Part shown: one piece after another, positions 1 to 9,403 of the stretch
Layout: every line of letters starts with the position of its first letter
How positions within the stretch are numbered: position 1 is the first letter of the stretch
Translations under genes and position numbers: made by a program
DNA from: Streptomyces noursei
GTDB lineage: Bacteria; Actinomycetota; Actinomycetes; Streptomycetales; Streptomycetaceae
Direction of reading: 5' to 3'
Assembly (NCBI RefSeq): GCF_016917755.1
Contig: NZ_CP070326.1
Coordinates: 2,480,001 to 2,544,000, forward strand
Length of the DNA: 64,000 nt
Notes under the pieces: generated by a model
The model's input: the letters and a program-made list of their open reading frames with translations, nothing else
Database searches by the model: none
Told to the model about the DNA's origin: nothing

Positions 1-1
1 T

Positions 2-1636
2 CCGGGGGCGCAGGTCCCCATCTCGGGGGGTGCCGGGCAGACGGCGGCGACCCAGGCCCTGGCCTCGGCCGCCTACCGCGACAGCCCGTTGGCCGACATC
101 TCCAAGGCGGACTCCGACTCCGGCACCTCGGAGATCAAGAAACCCAAGCTGTCGCTGTTCGCGCCCAACCTCGGCGAGGCGTTCTCCCGCGCCGTCCAGG
201 TGCGGATGCTCGGCGGCGGCCGCAAGCCGCTGATCCAGTCCTTCGGGACGGAGCCGCAGACGATCGTCGAGCACTGCCTGTCGGCCACCCGCATCCGCAA
301 GCAGCGCGACAGCCAGCTGACGGTCCTGATGGTGGTGTGCGGGCTGCTGTTCCTGCCCGGTGTGCTGCTCTGGCTGGGCGCCTTCCAGCTCCGGAAGATG
401 TTCTCCAAGGACGGCGAGGGCAAGGGCATCTCCCTGGCGGGCGGCGCGCTGCTGATCCTGCTCGCGCTGGCCGGCGTGTTCTTCATGGTCAAGCTGCCGT
501 TCACCGGCTTCTGGCCGCTGTACGCCCGCGGCATGCTCATCGCCCCGGTGGTGGGCTGGTGGCTGGCCAAGCAGATCTGCGAGCGGACCGCGGTGACCCT
601 GCGGGAGGCGTGGAAGGGGCTGCTGGAGGGCGGCGGGGTCGCCGCGAAGATCCCCGAGGCGGTGCCGCAGGACCCCAACCACACCTCCGCCGAGACCCTC
701 CGGCACAACCTCGCCAAGGTCTCCGCCGAGCAGCGCAGCAACGTCGTCTTCTACGCCGGCCCCAAGGGCATACTCGGCATGGGCACCCGCTGGGGCAGCT
801 GGCAGCTGGCCGAGGAGCTCCGGCCGGCCCAGGAGGGCACCGACATCCACCCCTTCCGCAGCTGGGACGTGATCCGCGCGATCCACGACCGACTGCGCCT
901 GCTGGAGCGCAGCCCGCTGCACACCGGCGGATTCCAGCAGCCGCCGTCCGTCCGCCACTGGATCGTCTCCCCGGTGGGCGAGAAGGCCAAGGCCGTCGGC
1001 CGCCCCGACGGCGCCCACGTCGACGGGTACGAGGTCCGCGGCCACGAGATAGAGCGGATCTGCAACGAGCAGCAGTTCGGCAGCGGCGACCGCCACTACC
1101 TCGGCGTCCAATTCGTCCTGTGGGACGGCCAGTTGGTGCTCACGCTGATGATCACCGTCACCGTCCTGCACGAGACGCTGCGCATCGAGGTCAGCGGTCA
1201 CGCCCTCGGTCCGGTCAACTCCCTCTTCACCAGCAAGCCGGAGCCCAAGACCAAGGAGATCGCCAAGGTCGTCCGGTTCTGGGAGACCAGGACCCAGACG
1301 CTGCCGCTGATCGAGCCGTCGGAGGTGGTCCGGCTCGCCGCCCGCGCTCCGCTGACGTGGTTCCCGCCGGTGCTGGACTTCCTCGGCGGCAAGCTCGCCC
1401 TCCCCGAGCCGTTCGGCCTGCGCCACGTCTGGGCCGACAAGCCCTGGCGCCACCGCTTCATGGCCGATGACGCGCTGCGCGCCGCGACCCCGGTGCTGCG
1501 GGCGGTGCACGCCGCCGCGATGAGCGTCCTGCAGGAGCACGGCGTCAACACCGAGCGCTTCGACAACCGCTCCCTGGTGCTCAGCGGCATGGTCCAGAGC
1601 GCCGAGCCGAAGAACGCCGACGAGTACCACGCGTAG
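2..1636 (+). CDS. Membrane protein of unknown function, 5' end outside the window
   Basis: The reading frame is open from the first complete codon at base 2, so the true start lies upstream and at least 544 residues are visible. The TTG at 89 is a possible start, but it interrupts an already good coding frame and I do not favour it. Two clear hydrophobic segments (about residues 106-128 and 142-165) and a third at about 172-192 are followed by a long soluble part of roughly 350 residues rich in Arg, Trp and Leu. I recognise no catalytic motif. It ends at a TAG and meets the next gene tail to tail over a strong hairpin. The function is unknown; it could be a membrane-anchored cytoplasmic protein. 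Confidence 0.8.
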   Translation, partial: PGAQVPISGGAGQTAATQALASAAYRDSPLADISKADSDSGTSEIKKPKLSLFAPNLGEAFSRAVQVRMLGGGRKPLIQSFGTEPQTIVEHCLSATRIRKQRDSQLTVLMVVCGLLFLPGVLLWLGAFQLRKMFSKDGEGKGISLAGGALLILLALAGVFFMVKLPFTGFWPLYARGMLIAPVVGWWLAKQICERTAVTLREAWKGLLEGGGVAAKIPEAVPQDPNHTSAETLRHNLAKVSAEQRSNVVFYAGPKGILGMGTRWGSWQLAEELRPAQEGTDIHPFRSWDVIRAIHDRLRLLERSPLHTGGFQQPPSVRHWIVSPVGEKAKAVGRPDGAHVDGYEVRGHEIERICNEQQFGSGDRHYLGVQFVLWDGQLVLTLMITVTVLHETLRIEVSGHALGPVNSLFTSKPEPKTKEIAKVVRFWETRTQTLPLIEPSEVVRLAARAPLTWFPPVLDFLGGKLALPEPFGLRHVWADKPWRHRFMADDALRAATPVLRAVHAAAMSVLQEHGVNTERFDNRSLVLSGMVQSAEPKNADEYHA

Positions 1637-1659
1637 CACCACCCCGCGCACCGCACGGG

Positions 1660-1696
1660 CGGGCGCGCGCACGACCTTCCGCCGTGCGCGCGCCCG
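1660..1696. terminator. Bidirectional terminator hairpin between convergent genes
   Basis: A 13-14 bp GC-rich stem (arm gggcgcgcgcacg at 1661-1673, matching arm at 1683-1695) has a nine-base loop. It lies between two convergent stop codons. There is no strong U-run, as is usual for Streptomyces terminators. Confidence 0.6.
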
Positions 1697-1704
1697 TCCC
1701 TTCG

Positions 1705-2913
1705 CTAGCGGAAGATCCCGGTGTGCCCCAGCGAGTACCGTCCCGGCTGCGGGTACACCGCCAGCCCGTGCGGGCCCAGCCCCACCGGGATCTTCGCCAG
1801 GGTCTTCCCGGTGTGGGTGTCGAGCGCGTAGACCTCGGAGTTGTACCGCCCGGACAGCCACAGCACGTTGCCGTCCGAGGAGACCCCGCCCATGTCGGGG
1901 CTCCCGCCGCCGCGGATGTGCCACTTGTCGGCGAGTTCGCCGGTCTTGAAGTTCAGCAGCGAGATGGACCCCTCGCCCCGGTTGGAGATGTACATGGTGC
2001 GGGAGTCGCGGCTGACGTAGAGCCCGTGCGTGCCCTTGCCGGTGGGCAGCAGCTTGGGCCGGCCGAAGGTGTCGCCGTTCAGGATCCACACGCCGTCGGC
2101 CATCATGTCGGCGACGTACCAGGTCTTCCCGTCCGGGGAGATCTTCACGTCCTGGGGCATGGCGCCCTCGAACGGCAGCTTCTGCTGGCCGATCACCGCC
2201 ATCTTCGCGGTGTCGACCTTGAGCAGCTCGCCGGAGAACTCGCAGGAGACGATGAAGTACTTCCCGTCCGGCGAGAAATCGGCGTGGTTGACGCCCGCGC
2301 AGCTGACCGGGACGGTCTTGCGGACCTCCATCGTGTGCGGGTCCCGGAACACCAGCTGCTTGTCCATCGACGCCATCACCACCGCGTACTTCCCGTCCGG
2401 CGTGAAGTAGAGGTTGTACGGGTCGTGGACCTTGACCGGCTTGCCGGCCTTGCCGGTGGCCGGGTCGATCGGGGTCAGGTCGTGGCCCCGGTTGTTGTTG
2501 ACCCACAGGGTCTTCATGTCCCAGGACGGCACCACGTGCTGCGGCTGCACGCCCACCGGGATCGTCTCGATGACCTTGTACGTCTTGGGGTCGATGACGC
2601 TGACCGTGTCGGAGCCGGTGTTGGGCACGTACACCCGCGACGGGTAGTGCTTGACCTGCGGCGCCAGCCGGTTGGGCCGGTCCGCGGCGTACAGGTCGTG
2701 GTCGTCCAGCGGCGGCGGCATCCCGGGCAGGCCCTGGGTGACGGCCTTGTGGGGCGAGGGTCCGACGGGGCGCGTGGGGGCGGACTGCTCCCCGCCGCCG
2801 GCACAACCCGCCGCCACCAGGGCGCAGGCCACGACCAGCAGTGCGGCCCGGCGGGTGGGACGGTCGGGGCGGGAGCAGGTCGGACGGGGGTGGGTACGGT
2901 TCCGGTCAGCCAT
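1705..2913 (-). CDS. Exported YVTN-type beta-propeller lipoprotein
   Basis: A 402-residue protein with a positively charged N-terminus, a hydrophobic stretch and a lipobox (VAAGC, Cys at about residue 38), so it is probably lipid-anchored outside the cell. The body is made of repeats of the YVTN/40-residue beta-propeller type, such as SRVYVPNTGSDTVSVIDP, with recurring FSPDGKY and ISPDGKTWYVAD strands. Members of this fold bind proteins or cofactors, and no enzymatic residue is evident. The ATG at 2913 shares one base with the upstream gene's TGA (TGATG), so the gene is translationally coupled to the polysaccharide deacetylase before it. The pair suggests a cell-envelope role; the ligand is unknown. 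Confidence 0.85.
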   Translation of the reverse strand: MADRNRTHPRPTCSRPDRPTRRAALLVVACALVAAGCAGGGEQSAPTRPVGPSPHKAVTQGLPGMPPPLDDHDLYAADRPNRLAPQVKHYPSRVYVPNTGSDTVSVIDPKTYKVIETIPVGVQPQHVVPSWDMKTLWVNNNRGHDLTPIDPATGKAGKPVKVHDPYNLYFTPDGKYAVVMASMDKQLVFRDPHTMEVRKTVPVSCAGVNHADFSPDGKYFIVSCEFSGELLKVDTAKMAVIGQQKLPFEGAMPQDVKISPDGKTWYVADMMADGVWILNGDTFGRPKLLPTGKGTHGLYVSRDSRTMYISNRGEGSISLLNFKTGELADKWHIRGGGSPDMGGVSSDGNVLWLSGRYNSEVYALDTHTGKTLAKIPVGLGPHGLAVYPQPGRYSLGHTGIFR

Positions 2914-3719
2914 CAGGTCACAAGCTCCGTTGTCGTCACCGCGCGCAGACCGCGCCGGCGGAGGCCGTCGAGGATCGGGGGCAGCGCGGCCACCGTGCCG
3001 GCGTGCCCGAGGTGGAGACTGACGACCGAGCCCGGGCGGATGCCGTCCAGGACCGTGCGCTGGACGGCCGGGGCGCCGGGGTCGTTCGCATCGAGGGAGT
3101 CCACGTCGTACGACAGGACGTGCGGATAGCCCGCCCGACGCGCCAGCCGGATCACCTGCCCGGTGGCCCGCTGGGTCTGCGAGGGGCGGAACCAGCTGCC
3201 GATGCTGCCGGTGAGCTTCCGCAGCCGGTCGGCGCACTGGCTGATCTCGGCGTACGCGGCGTCGGCGGGCAGCGCGCAGATGTTGCGGTGGTGCATGGTG
3301 TGGTTGCCCAGCTCATGGCCGCCGTCCAGGACGCGGCGGGCCATCGCGGGCTGCGCGTCGAGCCAGTCGCCGACCGCGAGCACGGTGATCCGGGCGCCGG
3401 CCCGCTCGGCCTCGCCGAGCAGCGCCTCGGCCAGCTTGGGGTCGCCCCGGCCGTGGAAGGTGAGGGCCACCGCGTGGCCGTCCCGGGGCCCGTGTTCGAT
3501 CTCCGCGGGCAGGCCGGGCGCGCGGGTCGGGGGCCGGGCGGCGGGGTGTCGGGCGGGGGCGGACCGGCCCGTCGCTCGGGGGCTCGGTCCACCGGCGGCC
3601 CGTACGGAGGGGGCGGAGTCCGCCGATCGCTTGGGGTCGCAGCCCGACGCAAGCGCACCGGCCGCCGCGGCCGAGGCGGCCACGCGCAGCACGGAGCGAC
3701 GATCCAGGGAGGTCACCAC
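2913..3719 (-). CDS. Polysaccharide deacetylase (NodB homology domain), Tat-exported lipoprotein
   Basis: A 268-residue protein. The N-terminus carries a twin-arginine motif (DRRSVLR) followed by a lipobox (LASGC), so it is predicted to be exported folded and lipid-anchored. After a Pro/Ala/Arg linker of about 55 residues comes a carbohydrate-esterase-4 (NodB) domain with VALTFHGRGDP, the metal-binding HELGNHTMHH and a C-terminal GSVVSLHLGH motif. The usual TFDDGP motif is changed to TFHGRGDP, so the first catalytic/metal aspartates are not in their canonical place and activity may be altered. A GTG start is used; a second GTG follows immediately. It is the first gene of a two-gene operon with the beta-propeller lipoprotein. 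Its likely substrate is peptidoglycan or another N-acetylated surface polymer, which is inference. Confidence 0.85.
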   Translation of the reverse strand: MVTSLDRRSVLRVAASAAAAGALASGCDPKRSADSAPSVRAAGGPSPRATGRSAPARHPAARPPTRAPGLPAEIEHGPRDGHAVALTFHGRGDPKLAEALLGEAERAGARITVLAVGDWLDAQPAMARRVLDGGHELGNHTMHHRNICALPADAAYAEISQCADRLRKLTGSIGSWFRPSQTQRATGQVIRLARRAGYPHVLSYDVDSLDANDPGAPAVQRTVLDGIRPGSVVSLHLGHAGTVAALPPILDGLRRRGLRAVTTTELVT

Positions 3720-3808
3720 CCCATTAGAGGGGCAAGAATTCCCAATCGGGGCGATTCATACGATTCATCCGGGCGCGTGTCGCCCCGTTCACCCGGCGTG
3801 GACCCCGG

Positions 3809-4354
3809 CTACGCCGGCCAGGCCGCGGCCAGCATCGCGCGGGTGTCGGCGAGGAGTTGGGGCAGCACCTTGGTGTGCCCGACCACCGGCATGAAGTTGG
3901 TGTCGCCGCCCCACCGGGGGACGACGTGCTGGTGGAGGTGGGCGGCGATGCCGGCGCCGGCGACCGCTCCCTGGTTCATCCCGATGTTGAAGCCGTGCGC
4001 CCCGGACGCGCCGCGCAGCGCCGTCATCGCCCGCTTGGTGAAGTCCGCCAGCTCCGCCGTCTCCGGCTCATCGAGGTCGGTGTAGTCGGCGACGTGGCGG
4101 AACGGGACGACCATGAGGTGGCCGCCGTTGTACGGGTAGAGGTTCAGCACCGCGTACACGTACGTACCGCGGGCGACCACGAGGCCGTCCTCGTCCGACT
4201 TCGAGGGAATGGTGCAGAACGGACAGCCGTCCTCGGCCCCCGGGCCGCTCGGCTTGTTCTCCCCCTGGATGTAGGCCATCCGGTGGGGCGTCCACAGGCG
4301 CTGGAAGGCGTCCTGCGTCCCGACTCCGATCTGCTGTTCCGGCTCACTCGTCAT
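3809..4354 (-). CDS. HIT family nucleotide-binding protein
   Basis: A 181-residue histidine-triad protein. The signature H-x-H-x-H is present as HLHQHVVPRW in the C-terminal third, and the upstream NLYPYNGGHLMVVP segment is typical of the Ap4A-hydrolase-like HIT branch. N-terminal CPFC (residues about 47-50) matches the partial zinc site seen in many of these proteins. I chose the ATG at 4354 (MTSEPEQQ), four codons inside the longest frame, because homologous starts usually look like this; the ATG at 4366 is the alternative. The gene lies downstream of thrS on the same strand, beyond a terminator hairpin. The likely role is hydrolysis or phosphorylysis of dinucleoside polyphosphates or nucleoside phosphoramidates. 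Confidence 0.88.
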   Translation of the reverse strand: MTSEPEQQIGVGTQDAFQRLWTPHRMAYIQGENKPSGPGAEDGCPFCTIPSKSDEDGLVVARGTYVYAVLNLYPYNGGHLMVVPFRHVADYTDLDEPETAELADFTKRAMTALRGASGAHGFNIGMNQGAVAGAGIAAHLHQHVVPRWGGDTNFMPVVGHTKVLPQLLADTRAMLAAAWPA

Positions 4355-4391
4355 GTTGCGAAGCATATTCTCCCCGGCCGGCGGGGGAAGC

Positions 4392-4426
4392 GGCGAGGGG
4401 CGGTCCCGTTGGGACCGCCCCTCGCC
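4392..4426 (-). terminator. Terminator hairpin after thrS
   Basis: A perfect 16-bp stem (ggcgaggggcggtccc at 4392-4407 and its complement at 4411-4426) has a GTT loop. It starts 13 bases after the thrS stop codon. Confidence 0.75.
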
Positions 4427-4438
4427 ACCTGGACTGCG

Positions 4439-6439
4439 TCAGACCTGGACGCGGCGCTCCACCACGTCCAGCAGCTTGGCGATCGCCTGCTCGCGCGGGA
4501 TGCCGTTCTCCTGCGACCCGTCGCGGTAGCGGAACGACACTGCCCCGGCGGCCATGTCCTCGTCACCGGCGAGGATCATGAACGGCACCTTGGACTTCTG
4601 CGCGTTCCGGATCTTCTTCTGCATCCGGTCCGAGGAGGAGTCCACCTCGACCCGCAGCCCCTTGGCCTTCGCCTCCGCGGCGAACTCCTCCAGGTACGGG
4701 ACGTGGGCGTCGCCGATCGGGATGCAGGTCGCCTGCACCGGGGCCAGCCACGCCGGGAAGGCACCCGCGTAGTGTTCCAGCAGCACCGCGAAGAACCGCT
4801 CGATGGAGCCGAACAGCGCCCGGTGGATCATGACGGGCTGCTGCTTGGAGCCGTCCGCCGCGGTGTACTCCAGGCCGAAGCGGGCGGGCTGCTGGAAGTC
4901 GACCTGGATCGTCGACATCTGCCAGGACCGGCCGATCGCATCGCGCGCCTGCACCGAGATCTTCGGCCCGTAGAACGCGGCGCCGCCCGGGTCGGGCACC
5001 AGCGGCAGCCCCTGCTTCTCGGCCGCCTGGCGCAGCGCCTCGGTTGCCTCCTCCCACTCCGCGTCCTCGCCGATGAACTTGTCGGACTCGGGGTCGCGGG
5101 TGGACAGTTCCAGCTCGAAGTCGGTCAGGCCGTAGTCGCGCAGCAGGTCCAGGACGAAGGTGAGCAGGCTGTCCAGCTCGTCCGCCATCTGCTCCTTGGT
5201 GCAGTAGATGTGCGAGTCGTCCTGGGTGAAGCCGCGGGCGCGGGTCAGGCCGTGCACGACGCCCGACTTCTCGTAGCGGTAGACCGTGCCGAACTCGAAG
5301 AGCCGCAGCGGGAGTTCGCGGTACGACCGGCCGCGCGCCTTGAAGATCAGGTTGTGCATGGGGCAGTTCATCGCCTTGAGGCGGTAGTTCTGCCCGTCGA
5401 ACTCCAGCGGCGGGAACATCGCGTCGCCGTAGTTCGGCAGGTGCCCCGAGGTCTCGAAGAGGGCTTCCTTGGTGATGTGCGGGGTGTTGACGAACTCGTA
5501 GTCCGACAGCTCGTGCCGCTTGCGGGAGTAGTCCTCCATCACCCGGCGGACGACACCGCCCTTGGGGTGGAAGACGGCGAGGCCGGAGCCCAGCTCCTCC
5601 GGGATGGAGAAGAGGTCCAGCTCGGCGCCGAGCTTGCGGTGGTCGCGCTTCTCGGCCTCGGCGAGGAAGTCCAGGTACGCCTTGAGCTCGTCCTTGGTCG
5701 GCCAGGCGGTGCCGTAGATGCGCTGGAGCTGCGGGTTCTTCTCGCTGCCGCGCCAGTAGGCGGCGGCGGACCGCATCAGCTTGAAGACCGGGATGTGCCG
5801 GGTGCTGGGCAGGTGCGGGCCGCGGCACAGGTCCTTCCAGCACAGCTCGCCGGTCTTGGCGTCGAGGTTGTCGTAGATGCTGAGCTCGCCGGCGCCGACC
5901 TCGGCGGAGGCGCCCTCGGCGGCGTCCGCCGCGGAGCCCTTGAGGCCGATCAGCTCCAGCTTGTACGGCTCGTCCACCAGCTCGGCGCGGGCCTCGTCGT
6001 CGGACACCACACGGCGGGCGAACTTCTGCCCGCGCTTCTGGATCTCCTGCATCTTCTTCTCGATGCGCTTGAGATCGTCGGGGTGGAAGGGCTTCTCGAC
6101 GTCGAAGTCGTAGTAGAAGCCGTCCTTGATCGGCGGACCGATGCCGAGCTTGGCCTCCGGGAAGAGCTCCTGCACGGCCTGGGCCATCACGTGCGCGGCG
6201 GAGTGCCGCAGGATGTTCAGGCCGTCCTCGGAGGTGATCTCCACGGGCTCGACCTCGTCGCCGTCGGCCAGCTCGTGGGTGAGGTCCTTCAGCTCGCCGG
6301 CCACCCGTGCGGCCACGATGCTGCGCTCGCCCTGGAAGAGGTCGGCGGCCGTAGTGCCCGTGGTCACCACGCGTTCTTCCCGCTCGGAATCGCGTTGGAC
6401 GGTCACACGGACGTCTGACACCGGTCTCTCCTGACTCAT
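4439..6439 (-). CDS. thrS: Threonine--tRNA ligase
   Basis: Class II threonyl-tRNA synthetase of 666 residues, which charges tRNA-Thr in the cytoplasm. Domain order is typical: an N-terminal TGS domain ([11 protein letters not shown] to about residue 75), an editing domain with [10 protein letters not shown], then the catalytic core with the zinc-ligand region MNCPMHN, motif 2 ([10 protein letters not shown]), [13 protein letters not shown] and motif 3 ([14 protein letters not shown]), and a C-terminal anticodon-binding domain ([14 protein letters not shown]). The ATG at 6439 has a GAGGGAG ribosome binding site immediately upstream. Length is slightly above the E. coli enzyme. No T-box leader is visible in the short upstream gap. 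Confidence 0.98.
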   Translation of the reverse strand: MSQERPVSDVRVTVQRDSEREERVVTTGTTAADLFQGERSIVAARVAGELKDLTHELADGDEVEPVEITSEDGLNILRHSAAHVMAQAVQELFPEAKLGIGPPIKDGFYYDFDVEKPFHPDDLKRIEKKMQEIQKRGQKFARRVVSDDEARAELVDEPYKLELIGLKGSAADAAEGASAEVGAGELSIYDNLDAKTGELCWKDLCRGPHLPSTRHIPVFKLMRSAAAYWRGSEKNPQLQRIYGTAWPTKDELKAYLDFLAEAEKRDHRKLGAELDLFSIPEELGSGLAVFHPKGGVVRRVMEDYSRKRHELSDYEFVNTPHITKEALFETSGHLPNYGDAMFPPLEFDGQNYRLKAMNCPMHNLIFKARGRSYRELPLRLFEFGTVYRYEKSGVVHGLTRARGFTQDDSHIYCTKEQMADELDSLLTFVLDLLRDYGLTDFELELSTRDPESDKFIGEDAEWEEATEALRQAAEKQGLPLVPDPGGAAFYGPKISVQARDAIGRSWQMSTIQVDFQQPARFGLEYTAADGSKQQPVMIHRALFGSIERFFAVLLEHYAGAFPAWLAPVQATCIPIGDAHVPYLEEFAAEAKAKGLRVEVDSSSDRMQKKIRNAQKSKVPFMILAGDEDMAAGAVSFRYRDGSQENGIPREQAIAKLLDVVERRVQV

Positions 6440-6523
6440 GTCTCCCTCGCGTCAGCGTTTGCTGCGCTCCCGAATCGTACCGAGCCGCAGGACCGCACCG
6501 CGAAACGGATTGCCCCCGCCCGC

Positions 6524-7726
6524 TCAGGCGTCCGCCGGCGGCCCGCCGCACGCCTCGTCGGCGTCGTCGAATCCCCCGTCCCCGGGCTCCTCTCTGAGCG
6601 CCTTCAGCAGCCGGTCGCGGTCGGCCGGATCGACCTGTACGGGGGTGACGTCCCGGCCGCCGGTGATCCGTCGGAACCCGCCCCGGCTCTCCAGCCGGCC
6701 GCTGACCCGGATCGGCAGCCCCGCCAGATGCGCGTGCCCGGCGATCCGGTAGTCCTCCTCCTCCAGCGCGGCCCGCACCTGCCCCACGTCCGCCCCGGTG
6801 ATCACCCGCAGCCGCACCGACCCCGGGCCGTCCGGCCGTTCCCGGCGCAGCCGCACGACGGTGCCGGTCACCCGCACCGGCAGCGACGGCTCGGTGCGGA
6901 CGTAGCGCCGGGCCGCCTGCTGGAGCGCGGGCAGGTCGCCGGGGGAGAACTCGACCGGTTCGGGGCGCGCCGCGGAGCCGGCCGGGGCGCCGGCCGCGGG
7001 CGACCAGGCGATGCTGATCCGCACCCCCTCCGCGCCCCGCACCAGCGCGATCAGCGCCTGCGCCAGCTCGTGGCAGACGCCCAGCCCGACCGCCGCGTCG
7101 AACGCCTCCATGCCGCCGGTGGCCCGCTGGTAGTCGGTGGCGTCCCGGGCCGCGTGCAGCGCCCGCTGGAGCCCGGCGACCACGTCCCGCCCGGCCGGTA
7201 CGGGGACGAACGCGGCCAGGCGCCGCCCCGCCGGCGCCGGGCCGACCAGCACCTGGCCCAGGAACCCCTCGGCCCGCCGCTTGTGCCGGGCACCGTAGAA
7301 GCCGGCCCGGGAGTAACTGCCCAGCGCGCCGGCGGTCAGCAGGGCCCGGGCCGCGCCGCGCAGCTGCTCCTGCGCCACCCAGTGCGCGGTGCCGGGACCG
7401 CCGTCGGGCACCTCGCGCTCCCAGCGGACCTCGTCGCTGGGCACCGCCAGCCCGACCAGCACCTCCCGGGCCGAGGGCGCGGCACTCCGCTCCAGCGCCG
7501 CCAATGCCTCGGCCAGCAGCTCGGCGCTGTCCGGAAAGAGACGGTGGTGGGGCACCAGCAGGCTGGTGCCGCCCGTCCCGTCCGGCGGGATCCAGCGGGC
7601 GTAGTCGCCGGCCGGGCCGCCCCGGCGCCGCCAGCCGTGCCGGGCCAGCAGGGCGCCGAGCACCGCCGGGTCGAGTCGCGCGGGGTCCGGAGACCGCGCG
7701 CCGTAGTCGTCGATCGGCCGGTCCAT
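6524..7726 (-). CDS. Conserved hypothetical protein, coupled to a DUF4365 gene
   Basis: A 400-residue soluble protein that I do not recognise. The ATG at 7726 overlaps the stop of the upstream DUF4365 gene by one base (TGATG), which sets the start; the frame also reads on to 8158 without a better start. The N-terminal half resembles a tandem of small alpha/beta units without known motifs. The C-terminal third (SLPVRVTGTVVRLRRE, then VRVSGRLESRGGFRRI) looks like one or two OB-like beta barrels, which would suit nucleic-acid or protein binding. The acidic tail ends DDADEACGG. No export signal is visible. Function is unknown. Confidence 0.75.
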   Translation of the reverse strand: MDRPIDDYGARSPDPARLDPAVLGALLARHGWRRRGGPAGDYARWIPPDGTGGTSLLVPHHRLFPDSAELLAEALAALERSAAPSAREVLVGLAVPSDEVRWEREVPDGGPGTAHWVAQEQLRGAARALLTAGALGSYSRAGFYGARHKRRAEGFLGQVLVGPAPAGRRLAAFVPVPAGRDVVAGLQRALHAARDATDYQRATGGMEAFDAAVGLGVCHELAQALIALVRGAEGVRISIAWSPAAGAPAGSAARPEPVEFSPGDLPALQQAARRYVRTEPSLPVRVTGTVVRLRRERPDGPGSVRLRVITGADVGQVRAALEEEDYRIAGHAHLAGLPIRVSGRLESRGGFRRITGGRDVTPVQVDPADRDRLLKALREEPGDGGFDDADEACGGPPADA

Positions 7727-8313
7727 CAGGGCCTCCCTCCCGCCCCGATCCGCGTCATGATCTCGCGGAGCGCGCGGTCGTCGAAGATCCGCGTGGTCGG
7801 GATCCGCACAGTGGTCCTGCGCCGGCCGGTCACCGGATGGCCGGCGAGGTTGATCCAGTAGCAGCAGTGCCGCAGTTCGAGGTGGTCGTGCCCGGCCCGC
7901 AGCCAGTCGTCCGGATCCCGCGGGACGAGCATCACGACGAGGATCTTGTGCACCGCCACCGGCGTGCGGGCCAGCTTCACCAGGTGGTCGTTGTCGAGCG
8001 TGAAGGCGAAGGTGGGCCCGGGCGGGCGCGGGGCGGTCTGGTAGGTGCACTTGAGCTGCACCTTGATGGTCACCTCGTCGTCGACGGCGTGGTCGGGCGC
8101 GGCGTGGCTGACGTGCCAGTCGATTCCGTTGTCCGGGAAGGGCTGGGCCAGCGAGCACCCGGAGGCGGCGGCGACCGCGTGCAGGTAGCCCACCTGGAGG
8201 GTTTCCATGCAGGCCGTGGTGGCCAGGCCACCACGCTGCGAGGTGAGGGAGGGCCGGGGGTACCGCCCGCTTGCGGGGGACAGCCCGCCCGGTTCGGGCT
8301 GCGCGAGGGTCAT
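7726..8313 (-). CDS. DUF4365 domain protein
   Basis: A 195-residue protein with the DUF4365 pattern: LATTACMETLQVGYLHAVAA near the start, DNGIDWHVSH, VQLKCTYQ (the D...QxK arrangement of PD-(D/E)XK-like folds), then HKILVVMLVPRDPDDWL and HCCYWINLAG. DUF4365 proteins are generally treated as nuclease-fold proteins of unknown role and are sometimes found near defence or DNA-repair genes. The ATG at 8313 opens a two-gene unit with the 400-residue protein. An exonuclease gene starts divergently 227 bases away. The family assignment rests on remembered sequence similarity; enzymatic activity is inference. Confidence 0.78.
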   Translation of the reverse strand: MTLAQPEPGGLSPASGRYPRPSLTSQRGGLATTACMETLQVGYLHAVAAASGCSLAQPFPDNGIDWHVSHAAPDHAVDDEVTIKVQLKCTYQTAPRPPGPTFAFTLDNDHLVKLARTPVAVHKILVVMLVPRDPDDWLRAGHDHLELRHCCYWINLAGHPVTGRRRTTVRIPTTRIFDDRALREIMTRIGAGGRP

Positions 8314-8539
8314 CGCGGGATGCCTTCCGGGCCGTGCCGAATCGATGCGTCGGGGCGGCGGGGCGGGACCCGGCGCGGGGGAGACGCCGGGCCGCGCGGT
8401 GTGCGCCGGCCCGTCACTGTGGTTGTCTCCGCGTCAGACCGGCCGCAAACAAGGGCGGTTCGAGCCGACCTGGTCTCGGGTATCACCAGCTCGGGTGACG
8501 TGCACCGTCATCCCCCGTACGACCGCGAGGAGTTGGGTG

Positions 8540-9265
8540 ATGCCGCGCTGGTATGACGGTCCACTTGCCGCCTTCGACACCGAGACGACGGGCATCGACG
8601 TGGAGCGCGATCGCATCGTCTCGGCCGCCCTGGTCGTCCAGGAGACCCCGCGCGCCGCCCCGCGCATCACCCGCTGGCTGATCAACCCGGGGGTGGAGAT
8701 ACCCGAGGCCGCGACCGCGGTGCACGGGCTCACGGCCGGTCACCTCGCGCTGCACGGCCGCTGGCCGGCGCCGGTGCTGGAGGAGCTGGCCCGCGCACTG
8801 GCCGCCCAGGCGGTGGCCGGTCGGCCGCTGGTGGTGATGAACGCCCCGTTCGATCTCACGCTCCTGGAGCGGGAGTTGAAGCGCCACCGCGCCAGCTCGC
8901 TGAGCACCTATCTGGGGGCGTACCCCCTGCACGTCCTCGACCCGCGCGTCCTGGACAAGCACCTGGACCGCTACCGCAAGGGCCGTCGCACCCTCACCGA
9001 TCTCTGCGCGCACTACGAGGTCGAGCTGACCGACGCCCACGAGGCGGCGGCGGACGCACTGGCCGCACTGCGGGTGGTCCGGGAGCTGGGCCTGCGCTTC
9101 GCCGACCGGCTGGAGGGGCTGCAGCCGGCCGAGCTGCACACCCGGCAGGCGGTCTGGCACGCGGCCCAGGCACGCGGCCTCCAGGCGTGGTTCGCCCGCA
9201 GCGGCTCCCCCGAGCCGGTCGATCCGCACTGGCCGCTGCGGCCGGAACTCCCCTCCGCGGCCTGA
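8540..9265 (+). CDS. DEDDh 3'-5' exonuclease (DNA polymerase III epsilon-like)
   Basis: A 241-residue protein of the DnaQ exonuclease superfamily. The three motifs are visible: Exo I FDTETTGID near residue 12, Exo II NAPFDLTLLERE at about 95, and Exo III HEAAADALAAL (His and Asp of the DEDDh type) at about 160. The fold ends soon after; the C-terminal 60 residues (QAVWHAAQARGLQAWF) are common in Streptomyces homologues. The ATG at 8540 follows GAGGAG at a good distance; the longer frame upstream from 8207 is low-complexity and not credible. A separate polymerase subunit role is possible, but stand-alone repair or RNA processing is as likely. Confidence 0.9.
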   Translation: MPRWYDGPLAAFDTETTGIDVERDRIVSAALVVQETPRAAPRITRWLINPGVEIPEAATAVHGLTAGHLALHGRWPAPVLEELARALAAQAVAGRPLVVMNAPFDLTLLERELKRHRASSLSTYLGAYPLHVLDPRVLDKHLDRYRKGRRTLTDLCAHYEVELTDAHEAAADALAALRVVRELGLRFADRLEGLQPAELHTRQAVWHAAQARGLQAWFARSGSPEPVDPHWPLRPELPSAA

Positions 9266-9362
9266 TTCCTCGTCAGGGTTCCCACCGCGCCTTCCCCGGG
9301 GGACTCCGCCGTCGACCGCACAATCGCCCGCCCCGGATCACGGCCGCACCCGACCAACAAAA

Positions 9363-9393
9363 AGAACCGGACCGCCTTTTGGCGGCCCGGTTC
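9363..9393 (-). terminator. Intrinsic terminator of tRNA-Val
   Basis: On the minus strand a 13-bp stem (gaaccgggccgcc / ggcggtccggttc) with an AAAA loop is followed by TTTTTGTT (complement of 9355-9363). It is one of the few hairpins here with a true U-tract. Confidence 0.85.
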
Positions 9394-9403
9394 TCGATCC
9401 CGG

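Noticed and set aside
3857..6418. An 853-codon frame on the plus strand opposite thrS
   Set aside because: It is the antisense shadow of thrS: Val/Leu/Gly/Arg/His-rich without motifs, a normal effect of high third-position G+C.
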